The notes below the pieces were generated by a model, which saw only the letters and a list, made by a program, of their open reading frames with translations, was not told where the DNA came from and did no database searches. Both the position numbers and the translations under genes were made by a program. A stretch of DNA of 55,414 nt from Chelativorans xinjiangensis (GTDB lineage Bacteria > Pseudomonadota > Alphaproteobacteria > Rhizobiales > Rhizobiaceae). Location of the stretch: assembly GCF_009812055.1 (NCBI RefSeq), contig NZ_WQNH01000032.1:1-55414 (forward strand), written 5' to 3'. Positions 1 through 8,775 of the stretch are shown here, piece after piece (the stretch's first letter is position 1; the number at the start of each line of letters is the position of its first letter).

Positions 1-372
1 TGAAAGGCTCATCGGCGGCTGCGCCACCCTGAGCCAGACACCCCGGAAATTCCCGCCCGGGGCGATCCAAAGTCGGGAAGCACCTCACCAGGCCACAGAG
101 CTAACCTATAGGCGGGGACAAAGCGGGGAGCAGGTCACGCATTATGCCGCCGCTTGGAAAAGACCCTGCTGATATCGACGGTTGCACGCCCCCACTTTCG
201 TCACATAACTCGCTCGAAGTCATGATCTGATAGAGGTTTCGCAAGCTTAACCGCTTGTGAAGTCCCTCTTTTTCGGTGTCCGCGACGAATCAGAAATATC
301 TGAGGCTCTCGCCAGCACCCGCGGTGGTCAACCCCGTTGTCCATCCTTCCACGGCGTTTAGCCCTCGAACAC
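1..372. other. Left edge, no gene recognised
   Basis: No reading frame here has a plausible start, a ribosome binding site and a recognisable product. It may hold the downstream end of something outside the window. Confidence 0.4.
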
Positions 373-729
373 CTATTCGCCTCTGCTGGCGCCGCTGAAC
401 TGGTCGTAGGCGCGGAGCGCATCACCTCCGTAGACTGCCGCCGGCCCGCCGCCCATGTAGACCGCCAGCGCAACTGTCTCGGCGACCTCCGTGCGACTTG
501 CGCCATGCTGGTGCGCCATCCTCGTATGGTAAGCGACGCAGCCGTCGCAATGAACCGCGATACCGATTGCGAGCGCCATCAGCTCCTTGGTCTTGCTGTC
601 AATCGCATGCGTCGCGGTGGCCGAAGTGGACAACGCCCCAAACGCCTTGATGGCATCCGGTGCACCCTCCCGTATCAGACCGACGCCGGTCATTACATCA
701 TTGGCGATCTGATCGAAATCTTTGATCAT
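373..729 (-). CDS. Carboxymuconolactone decarboxylase / AhpD-like protein
   Basis: A 118-residue protein of the CMD/AhpD family, whose members are thiol peroxidase partners or small decarboxylases. The redox motif is present as a CxxC followed by histidine (HCDGCVAYH), preceded by the usual run from DSKTKELMALAIGIAV. This motif points to an alkylhydroperoxidase-like role rather than a decarboxylase. The start at 729 (MIKDFDQ) is preferred over the longer frame because a purine-rich GAAAGAGGG lies just upstream and the extra 22 residues are arginine-rich and unlike the family. The partner peroxiredoxin is not in the window. Confidence 0.85.
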   Translation of the reverse strand: MIKDFDQIANDVMTGVGLIREGAPDAIKAFGALSTSATATHAIDSKTKELMALAIGIAVHCDGCVAYHTRMAHQHGASRTEVAETVALAVYMGGGPAAVYGGDALRAYDQFSGASRGE

Positions 730-811
730 GGTGGTGCGCCCTCTTTCTCGTCCTTCGTGCCCGTTTCTGCGGCGATCCGACCGGATCCGACTCAAGACCC
801 GGACCCCGGTC

Positions 812-1207
812 TCAGCTGCGTCTATCCCTTACTCCTTGGGCGTATGTGTCGGGTCCGAGACATGAAGCCCTTGCTGCTTCGTCGGGACCTATGTGTTCGG
901 CATCAATGCCTCCGGGGAGCTGTTCGAGTGCGATCAGGATGCGCTGCAGCAGTGTACTTTCCCATCTGGCACCTCCCTCGACCGCCACTGCGACCTTGCT
1001 CTCGTCGTACTCCCGCCCCCGGAGGACCTCGATCCTCTGCCGTGCCGTCAGGCCTTTGCATGTCAAAACATCCTCAGGCTTCTCGAAGATCGAAGCAGGG
1101 CTCAGGAGAGCCTTCTCGTAATCGAGTTTCGCCCCATCCTCTTTTCTCCAAACGCAAAGTCCCACCACTCTAGTCGCTTGCGCCATGGACTCCTTGATAG
1201 GGATCAA
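812..1207 (-). CDS. Conserved small alphaproteobacterial protein, function unknown
   Basis: The central part (SIFEKPEDVL, LTARQRIEVLRGREYDESKVAVAVEGG, split here by a comma) matches from memory a common 70-90 residue alphaproteobacterial family with the pattern 'F..PE.V....LT..QKIEVLRRWEYDA...VAEEEGM'. No enzymatic motif is visible. The frame begins about 30 residues before the family core, so the true start could be later. Genes of this family often sit next to stress or low-oxygen genes. That association is from memory and not shown here. Confidence 0.55.
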   Translation of the reverse strand: MIPIKESMAQATRVVGLCVWRKEDGAKLDYEKALLSPASIFEKPEDVLTCKGLTARQRIEVLRGREYDESKVAVAVEGGARWESTLLQRILIALEQLPGGIDAEHIGPDEAARASCLGPDTYAQGVRDRRS

Positions 1208-1297
1208 TTCCGTTCGTGCGACCGTCTAGGCAATCTCCTGCTTCTGCGAACGGATTCAATCTGATTCATGGATTGCTGACTGATTTGGAGGTCGCTG

Positions 1298-1594
1298 ATG
1301 TCTACGTGGATGACGGATACGGATTGTGCGAACGCGCTGGAGGTGTCCCACGCTTCGCTGCTGCCGCGGCGCGGGGCGAAAGGCCGGAACGGCCAACTGT
1401 TTCTGGAGGCGCTGCACTATTTCTCGGTCCACAACATCACTTGGCGGGCGCTGCCGGAGCGCTTCGGCAAGTGGAACAGCGTATGGGAGCGGTTCGACCG
1501 GCTGAGCAAAGCCGGCGTCTTCGAGACCTTCTTCGATCACCTCGCTGCGCTCTCCTCGTCGGCGTTGGCCTTTCGCCGGCGAGGGCCTTTCTGA
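1298..1594 (+). pseudogene. IS5-family (IS427-like) transposase, N-terminal fragment
   Basis: The frame starts MSTWMTDTD and contains FLEALHYFSVHNITWRALPERFGKWNSV followed by FDRLSKAGVFETFFDHLAALSSSA (segments separated by a few residues). This is the N-terminal DUF4096-like domain of IS5/IS427 transposases. Similarity stops near 1560, before the catalytic DDE region, and the frame ends after a short unrelated tail. The element is therefore a relic that cannot move by itself. No matching terminal inverted repeats could be paired by eye. Confidence 0.75.
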
Positions 1595-1711
1595 ACATGG
1601 ACGGTCTCCTCCAAGCCTGCGGTTGAGGGTACACCTTCAAATGGACCACCCCATCGTCGGTTCGGCTTCCGGGGGCACCGCTTTCGCCGATCCGAGCAAT
1701 TCTCATTCTCT

Positions 1712-1905
1712 GTTGACTGCATGCCGAAAACGTCTTTGAGGGACCCCTTCAGCGGCTCCAGAGCCGCAGGATCGAGCGAATAGTAGACCCTCGGGCGCTC
1801 GATCTCGTCGACGATGTCGCAGCTGATGCAGGCCGCTTCTCGTGCAGCAGGCGCACGATGCGGACCCGCGCCGGGTGCGCGACCACCTTGGTGAGGAGGC
1901 GAGCT
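1712..1905 (-). pseudogene. ArsR-family regulator relic
   Basis: One frame reads LTKVVAHPARVRIVRLLHEKR, the start of an ArsR winged helix, split in mid-domain from a second frame reading CISCDIVDEIERPRVYYSLDPAAL and then EPLKG. The two pieces align to consecutive parts of ArsR proteins, so a frameshift separates them. In addition ERP runs straight into RVYYSLDP, so the recognition helix and wing (normally around 25 residues) are deleted. A DNA-binding product is not possible. Confidence 0.65.
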
Positions 1906-2114
1906 TCTCATTCTCCTCCGACACAAGAACGACGGTTCCTGTGTCTAGCATCGTCCTGGTCAGGTTTTTCACGGGGCCAGTTCTTGGCCGCTTCGGATAC
2001 CGCACAGCGGAGAACATGAATGCTGACAGCAACCACCAGAACGCACCAGCATTGAGGTGCCTGCCCGTTCGCTCGTGTGCGATGACCTTCCGGCGTCTCC
2101 ATTTTGCGATCGAT

Positions 2115-2128
2115 TTGACCTGCGTCAA
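2115..2128. promoter_or_regulatory. FNR/FixK-type box (TTGACCTGCGTCAA)
   Basis: A TTGAC-N4-GTCAA perfect half-site palindrome lies 106 bases before the start codon at 2234. It matches the CRP/FNR-family consensus TTGAT-N4-ATCAA at all but the fifth position of each arm, and those two changes are symmetric. The rest of the 1930-2233 gap shows no gene apart from a strong AAAGGAGG binding site before 2234. Confidence 0.6.
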
Positions 2129-2233
2129 AGACACTTAAGGCTTGGAAAAGGTCTAATCCAGCCGCGGAATGCCGCAGTCTTCAACATGAGTATCTGAAGA
2201 AGAGGATGACGGATACCAAAGGAGGATAAAATC

Positions 2234-2587
2234 ATGCCCGAGCTGAAGCAGCACGCTCCTCTTTCTTATAGGCAGGGCGATGTTCTGCTCGTTCCCTGTA
2301 CCGAGATTCCTGACAGTGCGCATGAAAATGCGGCTGAGAACGGGCGCGTCGTACTCGCCCTTGGTGAGCGAACCGGACACGCGCATACAATGGCGGCCGA
2401 TCGGGTCTGCTATTTCCGCGAAGACGGCAGCGGTAGTGGAGGCACTTTCATCTGTGTGACTGGTTCCGGTCCCGTCGAGCTGACACACGAGGAGCACGCA
2501 CCGCTGGCAATTCCACCGGGTAATTATCGGGTTGTACAGCAGCGCGAATATCAGCCGCGCGCTGTGCCGCGCCTGGTAGACGACTGA
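2234..2587 (+). CDS. Conserved hypothetical protein (RQGDVLL family)
   Basis: A 117-residue soluble protein with YRQGDVLLVPCTEIP near the N-terminus, GERTGHAHT in the middle and LTHEEHAPLAIPPGNYRVVQQREY near the C-terminus. I know this pattern from small uncharacterised bacterial proteins that travel with DUF6745-like proteins; the histidines in GHAH and HEEH could bind metal (inference). AAAGGAGG six bases before the ATG sets the start. The FNR-like box upstream suggests low-oxygen control. The next gene begins 24 bases downstream, so the two are likely co-transcribed. Confidence 0.75.
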   Translation: MPELKQHAPLSYRQGDVLLVPCTEIPDSAHENAAENGRVVLALGERTGHAHTMAADRVCYFREDGSGSGGTFICVTGSGPVELTHEEHAPLAIPPGNYRVVQQREYQPRAVPRLVDD

Positions 2588-2611
2588 CCTTCGTCAAAGG
2601 GCGGTGGCGAC

Positions 2612-4084
2612 ATGGTGCATAACGTCAAGGCTTGGCGCGAACGGCTCGCCGGGCGGGTCAAATTCGACCTGCCCCCGGCCGAAGCAGCAGTCCGGCGGGC
2701 CTATAAGGCAAACAGTTTGGCTGAGCCTAGCGAGATCCTTTGGGCGAATGGACCGAGCGATGCGGCACAGGCAATCGCCTTTGTTCAGAATCCGCCGCGA
2801 CGGCTGAACCGAATGGCTCTGGCCATTCTGATTTTTGGGGCAACGGCCAGTGTCGGTTTGGCACTAGCGCTAGATGACAGCGCGGTAGCTGCCCGGCCTC
2901 CCGCGACGGCTGTGCTATGGAGCACTGTTCTGGCGGGTTTCGGCCTCGCACTTGGAGGCCTCCCCAAGCTGCCTTTGCCGCCGGGTGTGCCGAGCGGCTC
3001 CCATCCCGCCAAGCTGATCCTCGTGGGCGCAGTGATCTTTGTTGCTCTGGCAGGGTGGGTTCTGGGTTTGCTTCACCTCGGCGGGTTGCCTGCCGAGCCG
3101 GTTGGACGCGGCGTTGCACTCGCGGTCGCAGCGTTGGTCGGCACGCTGCCGGGTGTGTTCCTTCGCGTGCGGATGCGGAGCGCCTATGCCCATCTACCGC
3201 AAGCTCTCCGCAAGCTCACACCCTCAACTACCGTTGCGGTGCGGCTCCAGCGCGTGCAGGAGAACGCCTGGGCGTCGTTCCAGCGAACCACCGTTGACCT
3301 CCGAGTAGACGATACGCTGATCCACGCTTATCGCGCCGCTCACGGGCAACCCTTCATTCCGCGGCATGCGTTCCTCCTCGATTCCGGCAGAACAATCCAA
3401 GTAGCGCAGGACACCAGTTGGACTGGTTCCATCTGGATCGGGGGTGGTGTATGGCGAAACCCGGGGATCGGTGTGACCCCGCACCTCGATGGAATCGAAA
3501 GCGCAGCGCAGGCCGCGGTCGTAGGCGAAACCAGCGCGCCCGGCATGGCGGCGACGTTTGCCGAATTGGCCTTTCACGTCGACCGGCTCTACCCGTTTGC
3601 CGCGATCGCGGTGGCGGTGCGCCCCGCAACAACCATTGCGCTCGATCCTGAAGGCAGGCCACACGCCGAGAACGGTCCGGCATTGGCCTGGGCAGATGGT
3701 ACGCGCCTTTATGCTTGGCATGGTCAGCTGGTTTCCCCTGAGGTGATCGACCCGGACCGGCCGGTCACGCTCTCGCGTATTCATGCCGAAGCGGATCCTG
3801 CGCAACGAAGGGTCTTGATCCAGCGCTATGGACTGGGACGCTACTGTGTTGAAGCTGGAGCGTCCGAAATTCAGCACGATGACTGCGGTCGCCTCTATCG
3901 TCTCAGGCAGGGCTTGGGCGAACCGCTCATGGCGGTGCGCGTGGTCAACCATACGCCCGAGCCGGATGGCAGCCTAAGGGAGTTCTGGCTGCGAGTGCCG
4001 CCGACGGCGACGACGGCGCGCCAGGCTGTTGCCTGGACCTTCGATCTGTCTGCCGAGGAGTACAATCTGGTCGCACAATCGTGA
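2612..4084 (+). CDS. DUF6745-like protein with membrane segments
   Basis: A 490-residue protein. Residues around 70-185 contain three or four hydrophobic stretches (for example LAILIFGATASVGLALAL and LILVGAVIFVALAGWVLGLL), so it is probably an inner-membrane protein. The C-terminal third (DPEGRPHAENGPALAWADG, later YAWHGQLV and VRVVNHTPEPDGS) resembles DUF6745, a repeat-like domain of unknown function. Usual DUF6745 proteins are soluble, so the membrane segment in the middle is unusual. It follows the 117-residue gene directly and probably works with it. Confidence 0.65.
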   Translation: MVHNVKAWRERLAGRVKFDLPPAEAAVRRAYKANSLAEPSEILWANGPSDAAQAIAFVQNPPRRLNRMALAILIFGATASVGLALALDDSAVAARPPATAVLWSTVLAGFGLALGGLPKLPLPPGVPSGSHPAKLILVGAVIFVALAGWVLGLLHLGGLPAEPVGRGVALAVAALVGTLPGVFLRVRMRSAYAHLPQALRKLTPSTTVAVRLQRVQENAWASFQRTTVDLRVDDTLIHAYRAAHGQPFIPRHAFLLDSGRTIQVAQDTSWTGSIWIGGGVWRNPGIGVTPHLDGIESAAQAAVVGETSAPGMAATFAELAFHVDRLYPFAAIAVAVRPATTIALDPEGRPHAENGPALAWADGTRLYAWHGQLVSPEVIDPDRPVTLSRIHAEADPAQRRVLIQRYGLGRYCVEAGASEIQHDDCGRLYRLRQGLGEPLMAVRVVNHTPEPDGSLREFWLRVPPTATTARQAVAWTFDLSAEEYNLVAQS

Positions 4085-4099
4085 AGCGCATGCGACCTC

Positions 4100-4352
4100 T
4101 ATGCCGCTCTACGCACCAGCCGGCCTGACTGCGCAACTTGACCAACAGACACGGACAGCATAGCCGGGCAAGGTGGCCGGGTCGAGCGTGATCGGACTTG
4201 CTCCCGGCTCGGAAAGTGGCTGCATGACCCCCCGGCTGGCTTCGGCGAAAAAAGACCATAGCGTCGAGCACCAGCAGGATGGCGACAAGGTCCCAAAGGG
4301 TCAGGATGTGGCGGTGTGCTGGGACCGACACTGACGGAACTGGGCGCGTCAC
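4100..4352 (-). pseudogene. NitT/TauT-type ABC transporter permease, N-terminal relic
   Basis: From a GTG at 4352 the frame reads HILTLWDLVAILLVLDAMVFF, the start of double-domain nitrate/taurine-type permeases. It then needs a frameshift to continue as FAEASRGVMQPLSEPGAS and ITLDPATLPGYAVR, the next conserved stretch of the same family. After that similarity ends. Only about 80 of roughly 550 residues remain, in two frames. Confidence 0.65.
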
Positions 4353-4418
4353 AAGCAGCCGCTCCGTGCGTGCGCAGGGTCTTGGCGGGGAACGCGAGGA
4401 TGCACATAAGATCGAACC

Positions 4419-4724
4419 TTAGGGCACGTCGTCCTCGCCAGACAAGCCTCCTTCATCCTCCCACGCAGAAATCCGTTTTGACATCTCTGCATCGAAGCGA
4501 AGCCTTACGCCTCTTCCACCGAAGGCATCCTCGCCAATGAAGTCCGCTCCCAGTCTTTCGAGCCCATGTCGCAGGCGCTCCATGTCTTCAGCGGAGGGCA
4601 GTGCGCTGAACCTCTCGAATCGGGCGATGACGGCGACGGCAACGCCGGATGTGGCGGATAGCAGTGACCTGTCCACATGAGTCAGGATTCGTGCTGCAAG
4701 ACACTGTTCGGACGTGATCGTCAT
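4419..4724 (-). CDS. Small XRE-like helix-turn-helix protein, divergent
   Basis: A 101-residue protein whose layout (MTITSEQCLAARIL, ATSGVAVAVIARFER, MERLRHGLERLGADFI, RGVRLRF) follows the common small alphaproteobacterial XRE protein pattern 'ITPEQCRAARALL.WSQ..LA..SGVS..TI..FE'. The tryptophan-serine-glutamine turn is replaced by HVDRSL, so DNA binding may be weakened. It lies 50 bases downstream of groEL on the same strand and may be read from the same transcript. Confidence 0.55.
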   Translation of the reverse strand: MTITSEQCLAARILTHVDRSLLSATSGVAVAVIARFERFSALPSAEDMERLRHGLERLGADFIGEDAFGGRGVRLRFDAEMSKRISAWEDEGGLSGEDDVP

Positions 4725-4774
4725 GCCTTCTGCCTCGCTGGTGGAGTCGAAACTCCAGTTTCCGATCCAGAGGC

Positions 4775-6397
4775 CTACATCGTGATCTCCGTTTCCGACG
4801 ACCGTTCCTTCGGCGCTTCGGGGATGTCGGTCATGGTGGCTTCCGTCAGGAGCAGGACGCTGGCGACCGAGACGGCGTTTTCGAGGGCAATGCGCACGAC
4901 CTTGGTCGGGTCGATGATGCCGGCCTCGACGAGATCGACATATTCCTTGCGCCCCGCATCGAAACCGAAATTGCCGCTTCCCTCGATCATTTTCGCGACC
5001 ACGACGCCACCGTCGGCAGCCGAGTTCTCGGCAATCTGCCGGACCGGCACTTCGAGCGCGCGCCTCAGGATCTGAACGCCAGTGCGCTCGTCGCCCTCGC
5101 AGAGCTTCTCTTCTTCGACGATGGCGCTTATGCAGCGCAAAAGCGCGAGCCCGCCACCGGGAACTATACCTTCAGCGACCGCGGCTTTCGTGGCGCTGAT
5201 GGCATCGTCCAAGGCTTCCTTCTTCGATTTCATCTCGGCTTCCGTCGGTGCGCCGACCCTGACAACGGCAACGCCCCCGGAGAGCTTTGCAAGGCGCTCC
5301 TGGAGCTTTTCGCGGTCATAGTCGCTCGTCGTGTTCTCGATCTCGCGCCGGATTTGCTCGATGCGCGCCTTGATAGCCTGCGCCGCGCCCGCACCGCCGA
5401 TGATCGTCGTGCTGTCCTTGTCCATGACGATGCGTTTGGCACGCCCCAGCTGCTCCATGCCGACATTTTCAAGCTTGATGCCGATCTCCTCTGAGACGAC
5501 CTGCCCGCCGGTCAATATGGCGATGTCCTGCAGCATCGCCTTGCGGCGGTCGCCAAACCCCGGCGCCTTGACGGCGCAGTTGCGAAACATGCCACGAATC
5601 TGATTGACGACGAGCGTGGCCAAGGCCTCGCCCTCCACGTCTTCGGCGATGACGAGAAGAGGAGCCGCGGACTTGGCGACCGCTTCAAGGAGCTTGATCA
5701 GGTCGTGCAGCGACGACACCTTGCGGTCGACAATGAGCACGACCGCGTCTTCAAGCACGGCTTCCATCTTTTCCGGATCGGTCACGAAATAGGGGGAGAT
5801 GAAGCCGCGGTCGAACTGCATGCCCTCAACGACCTCAAGTGCCGTTTCGGTGGTCTTCGACTCCTCCACCGTGATGACACCTTCGCCGCCGACCTTCTCC
5901 ATGGCCTCGCCGATAAGCTCGCCGATCGCCGGGTCGTTGTGGGCCGATATCGTTGCGATCTGCTCCTTCTCGCGCCGGGTCTTCACCGGCCGGGAAATCT
6001 CCTTCAGCGTTTCCACCGCCCTTCTCGTCGCGCGGTCCAGACCGCGTTTGATGTCGATGGCGCTTGCTCCGGCGACGACATTGCGCACACCGTCGGCCAA
6101 GATCGCGTGAGCGAGGATGGTTGACGTGCTGGTGCCGTCGCCGACCATGTCGCCGGTCTTCTCGGCCGCCTGCCGGAGCATGCGGGCGCCGAGATTTTCC
6201 TCGGGATCCTTGAGATCGAATTCCTTGGCGATGGTGACGCCATCGTTGCAGACGATTGGCGCTCCCCATTTTCGTTCGATCAGCACGGATTTCGAACGCG
6301 GTCCGAGGGTGACGCGCACCGCGTCGGCCAGCTGCGTCGCTCCGAGGAGGATCTTTTCGCGCGCAGCGGAACGGAAGAAAACCTGTTTGTGCGCCAT
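4775..6397 (-). CDS. groEL: GroEL-type chaperonin (60 kDa), orphan paralogue
   Basis: A 540-residue group I chaperonin with near full-length collinearity. The ATP-site GDGTS is at residues 86-90, the hinge segment [14 protein letters not shown] is present, and so is the late signature [12 protein letters not shown]. The start MAHKQVFF at 6397 is chosen over an upstream ATG because chaperonins begin 'MAAK.V.F' and GAGAGG precedes it. Two features mark it as a specialised copy: there is no groES next to it, and the C-terminus ends SSETEITM instead of the Gly-Gly-Met tail. It diverges from a nitroreductase across a region with an FNR-like box, so oxygen-dependent expression is likely. Confidence 0.95.
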   Translation of the reverse strand: MAHKQVFFRSAAREKILLGATQLADAVRVTLGPRSKSVLIERKWGAPIVCNDGVTIAKEFDLKDPEENLGARMLRQAAEKTGDMVGDGTSTSTILAHAILADGVRNVVAGASAIDIKRGLDRATRRAVETLKEISRPVKTRREKEQIATISAHNDPAIGELIGEAMEKVGGEGVITVEESKTTETALEVVEGMQFDRGFISPYFVTDPEKMEAVLEDAVVLIVDRKVSSLHDLIKLLEAVAKSAAPLLVIAEDVEGEALATLVVNQIRGMFRNCAVKAPGFGDRRKAMLQDIAILTGGQVVSEEIGIKLENVGMEQLGRAKRIVMDKDSTTIIGGAGAAQAIKARIEQIRREIENTTSDYDREKLQERLAKLSGGVAVVRVGAPTEAEMKSKKEALDDAISATKAAVAEGIVPGGGLALLRCISAIVEEEKLCEGDERTGVQILRRALEVPVRQIAENSAADGGVVVAKMIEGSGNFGFDAGRKEYVDLVEAGIIDPTKVVRIALENAVSVASVLLLTEATMTDIPEAPKERSSETEITM

Positions 6398-6490
6398 GTG
6401 CCGGCCTCTCAAATATTCCTTGATAATCAGCTTACTCTGGCCCGGGAGCAGCGACATTGATGCCGGTCAAACACCGTGGCGGACGTATGC

Positions 6491-6504
6491 TTGATCCGCG
6501 TCAA
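6491..6504. promoter_or_regulatory. FNR/FixK-type box (TTGATCCGCGTCAA)
   Basis: TTGAT-N4-GTCAA in the divergent gap between groEL (start 6397) and the nitroreductase (start 6561). Its centre is about 63 bases before the nitroreductase start codon and 100 bases before groEL. One site could serve both promoters. Confidence 0.65.
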
Positions 6505-6560
6505 TGATGAACTTTGCGCACTGTTCAGAATGGCCCGGGGACTCGAGCCGGGAGATAAAG

Positions 6561-7217
6561 ATGCGCATGCTCACACGACGCCTGTTTCTGGCCTCTGCGG
6601 CGATGGCAGGTTGGCTCTCTTCCAAAGCGGCTCTGACCAACACTCCGGGTGCCCTGCCGACGGCGCGGAAAAGCGGCGGAATGGGCTTGCTCGACGCGCT
6701 GTCGGAGCGGCGTTCAACGCGGCTTTATTCCGACAGGACGATTGATGACGACATCCTGTCCACGCTCTTGTGGTGTGCCTTCGGGGTGAACCGTCCTGAA
6801 AGTGGATATAGAACTGCGCCATCGTGGCGCAGCTCGATGGAGACGGACATCTACGTCGCGGACGCTGGCGGGGTGCGCAAATTCGATCCTGTCACACAGT
6901 CCGCCAAGTCTGTGCTTGCGCAGGATATCCGCGGGAAAGCCAGCCCACAGCCCTTTATCGGAACTGCGCCGACGGTTCTCGTCTATGTCGCCGACCGCTT
7001 CCGCATGTACGAGGCTTCCGAGGAGGAGCAGATTCAGTCGGCGCATGTCGATGCGGCAATCATCGCCCAGAACGTCTATCTCTACTGCGCTTCGGTTGGC
7101 CTCGGCACATGTCTGGTTGGCGGCGCGGACAAGTCTGGGCTCGCGCAGATTCTCGATCTGCCCGAGAGCCAGATCGTCACCTTCGTGCAGCCAGTGGGTT
7201 ATCCGCAGGCGGGCTAA
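6561..7217 (+). CDS. Tat-exported nitroreductase-family protein
   Basis: A 218-residue protein. The start at 6561 (MRMLTRRLFLAS) has GGGAG upstream and produces a twin-arginine type signal (TRRLFLA followed by a hydrophobic core). The mature part has the nitroreductase fold markers LLDALSERRSTRLYSDRTIDDDIL for FMN binding, and GLGTCLVGGADKSGL with the final VTFVQPVGYPQ. The family usually reduces nitro compounds, quinones or flavins with NAD(P)H in the cytoplasm. A secreted copy would need another electron donor, so the substrate is unknown. The FNR-like box 57 bases upstream suggests low-oxygen induction. Confidence 0.8.
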   Translation: MRMLTRRLFLASAAMAGWLSSKAALTNTPGALPTARKSGGMGLLDALSERRSTRLYSDRTIDDDILSTLLWCAFGVNRPESGYRTAPSWRSSMETDIYVADAGGVRKFDPVTQSAKSVLAQDIRGKASPQPFIGTAPTVLVYVADRFRMYEASEEEQIQSAHVDAAIIAQNVYLYCASVGLGTCLVGGADKSGLAQILDLPESQIVTFVQPVGYPQAG

Positions 7218-7253
7218 AGGGGCGGCCGCTATCGTCTTACGAAGGCTGCGGAG

Positions 7254-7763
7254 ATGAAGACAAACGAACTTCCAAAATATGATGCTTCGATCAACACTAC
7301 CGGCTGCTGCCCCAAGTTCAATCCGACCGGCTGGGACGGGCAAGACCTGCATTTCAGGGACAAGACGTTCGTGAAGGCAGTTTCGCGAAGCGTGTTTCAC
7401 GTCCCTGTAAACATGAGCAGCGTGTTCTCGCGCGTCAACAAGCACATCGAAGAGGCGGGCGCATACGACTACAACGACTTTATCGTTCTCAGCCGTGACG
7501 TGTCGCCGTGGCGAACGGAGCACCTCTTCTCTGTCTCCAAGCGCGTTCCGGAAGAAGAGATGACGAGCCTGACTGGCGACTTCGTGACCAAGTTGTTCGA
7601 GGGTCCGTATAGCCGGACGGGAGGATGGTATGAGGAAATGAAGGACGCTGTACGCGAGCGTGGCTCGCAACCCGGCGACATCTATTTCTTCTACACGACC
7701 TGCCCAAAATGCGCGAAAGCCTACGGGAAGAACTACGTCGTCGGGGTTGCGGCGGTCGAGTGA
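7254..7763 (+). CDS. Conserved hypothetical protein with CC and CPKC motifs
   Basis: A 169-residue soluble protein that I recognise only as a conserved rhizobial family sometimes named 'hydrolase'. An N-terminal TTGCCPKFNPTGWDG and a C-terminal YTTCPKCAKAYGKNYV each hold a cysteine pair, suggesting a metal site or redox disulfides. FEGPYSRTGGW is reminiscent of GyrI-like small-molecule binding domains. No catalytic motif of a known hydrolase family is visible. It starts 36 bases after the nitroreductase and is probably in the same transcript. Confidence 0.65.
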   Translation: MKTNELPKYDASINTTGCCPKFNPTGWDGQDLHFRDKTFVKAVSRSVFHVPVNMSSVFSRVNKHIEEAGAYDYNDFIVLSRDVSPWRTEHLFSVSKRVPEEEMTSLTGDFVTKLFEGPYSRTGGWYEEMKDAVRERGSQPGDIYFFYTTCPKCAKAYGKNYVVGVAAVE

Positions 7764-7798
7764 GGGGAATCTTGCTGCCGCGCTTCGAAGCATGGCCA

Positions 7799-8767
7799 TT
7801 ACTGTTGCGCCATGAATAGTTTCATGAGGTGCAGTTCGAAAAAGAGGCTCAGCCCTGCGCGGTTGAGATGGTCCGTATCAGCGTAGTAGATGAATTCGGT
7901 CAGCACGTCGGAGAAGTCCACGAACGCAACGCCTTGATCGATGGCGAGGGCCTGCAACGCGGCGCCGAACTCTGCTTCATCCCGCAACAGTGCCTTGAAG
8001 CGCGGAGGCAGCGGGAATTTAGCAACCGTTACACGTGCGCCGTGATGCTTGGCGGTCGCGATTAGCCGGGTGAAGTCTCGGAAATAGCGATCGCGTATGG
8101 CGGGTTCGTCGGTGACGGGCGGATAGAGATACTCTACTCGCTTCTTCTCAGCGGTGGCCGAAGGCTTGAAGGCGCGATCGAAGGAGGCCTCCCCTTCCCA
8201 GACATCCTGGCTGAAGCGGCGTCGGTTGTTGATCTTGGAGAAGCCGGTTAGATAGTCGAGCAGGGCGAGCGGGTCGACGCCCTCGTGCATCACATAGCCG
8301 ACGAGGCTTCCGGCGATGATCGGGCTGAAAGGCGTTCTGGCAAGCAGCTTCGCATCGGAAAGGCGCTCCTCGTTCCACATTGGCGAGCGGAAGGCGAAGC
8401 TGTCTGCGACGTAGAGTACGTTGAGCGCACGGTGCTTGTACAGGAAGTGCTCGAGCGCGAAACGGTTATAGAGGGGGCCCGTGCCGGGGCCGGCGAGGTT
8501 GAGGATCGCCTTGCCCGTCCGCCTCTCCATGTCATCGTTGAAATCGTCGAAATCGAGTGGCATGGCATGCGAGGCGCCGAGGATAACCCAGTCGAATTCT
8601 TGCCTCTCGGCCGTTTCGATCTTGAAGATCGGGTTCATCTGTCCATTGCGATAGACCAGCCATTCGGCCGCGGCGAAGAGCAGTGCGTAGAGCGCCAGGC
8701 CAAGCACAATGAAGCCGGCGGCGGTACCGGTGCGCAGGCCTTTCCTGATCGGGCTGATGTGTTCCAT
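7799..8767 (-). CDS. SGNH/AlgJ-like partner of an MBOAT acyltransferase
   Basis: A 322-residue protein with one N-terminal membrane anchor (residues about 15-38) and a periplasmic SGNH-like domain. The putative nucleophile serine is in ILGASHAMPLDFDDF, and the C-terminal Asp/His pair is in ADTDHLNRAG. Such proteins pair with MBOAT proteins in alginate, cellulose or peptidoglycan O-acylation, where the MBOAT moves an acyl group across the membrane and the SGNH protein transfers it. The start ATG at 8767 lies 8 bases after the MBOAT stop, so the genes are coupled. It is the last gene of the operon that starts at 14071. Confidence 0.8.
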   Translation of the reverse strand: MEHISPIRKGLRTGTAAGFIVLGLALYALLFAAAEWLVYRNGQMNPIFKIETAERQEFDWVILGASHAMPLDFDDFNDDMERRTGKAILNLAGPGTGPLYNRFALEHFLYKHRALNVLYVADSFAFRSPMWNEERLSDAKLLARTPFSPIIAGSLVGYVMHEGVDPLALLDYLTGFSKINNRRRFSQDVWEGEASFDRAFKPSATAEKKRVEYLYPPVTDEPAIRDRYFRDFTRLIATAKHHGARVTVAKFPLPPRFKALLRDEAEFGAALQALAIDQGVAFVDFSDVLTEFIYYADTDHLNRAGLSLFFELHLMKLFMAQQ

Positions 8768-8775
8768 GACCGGCC

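Noticed and set aside
1842-2138. 98-codon plus-strand frame near the ArsR relic
   Set aside because: No family pattern, no binding site, and it is antisense to the ArsR fragment.
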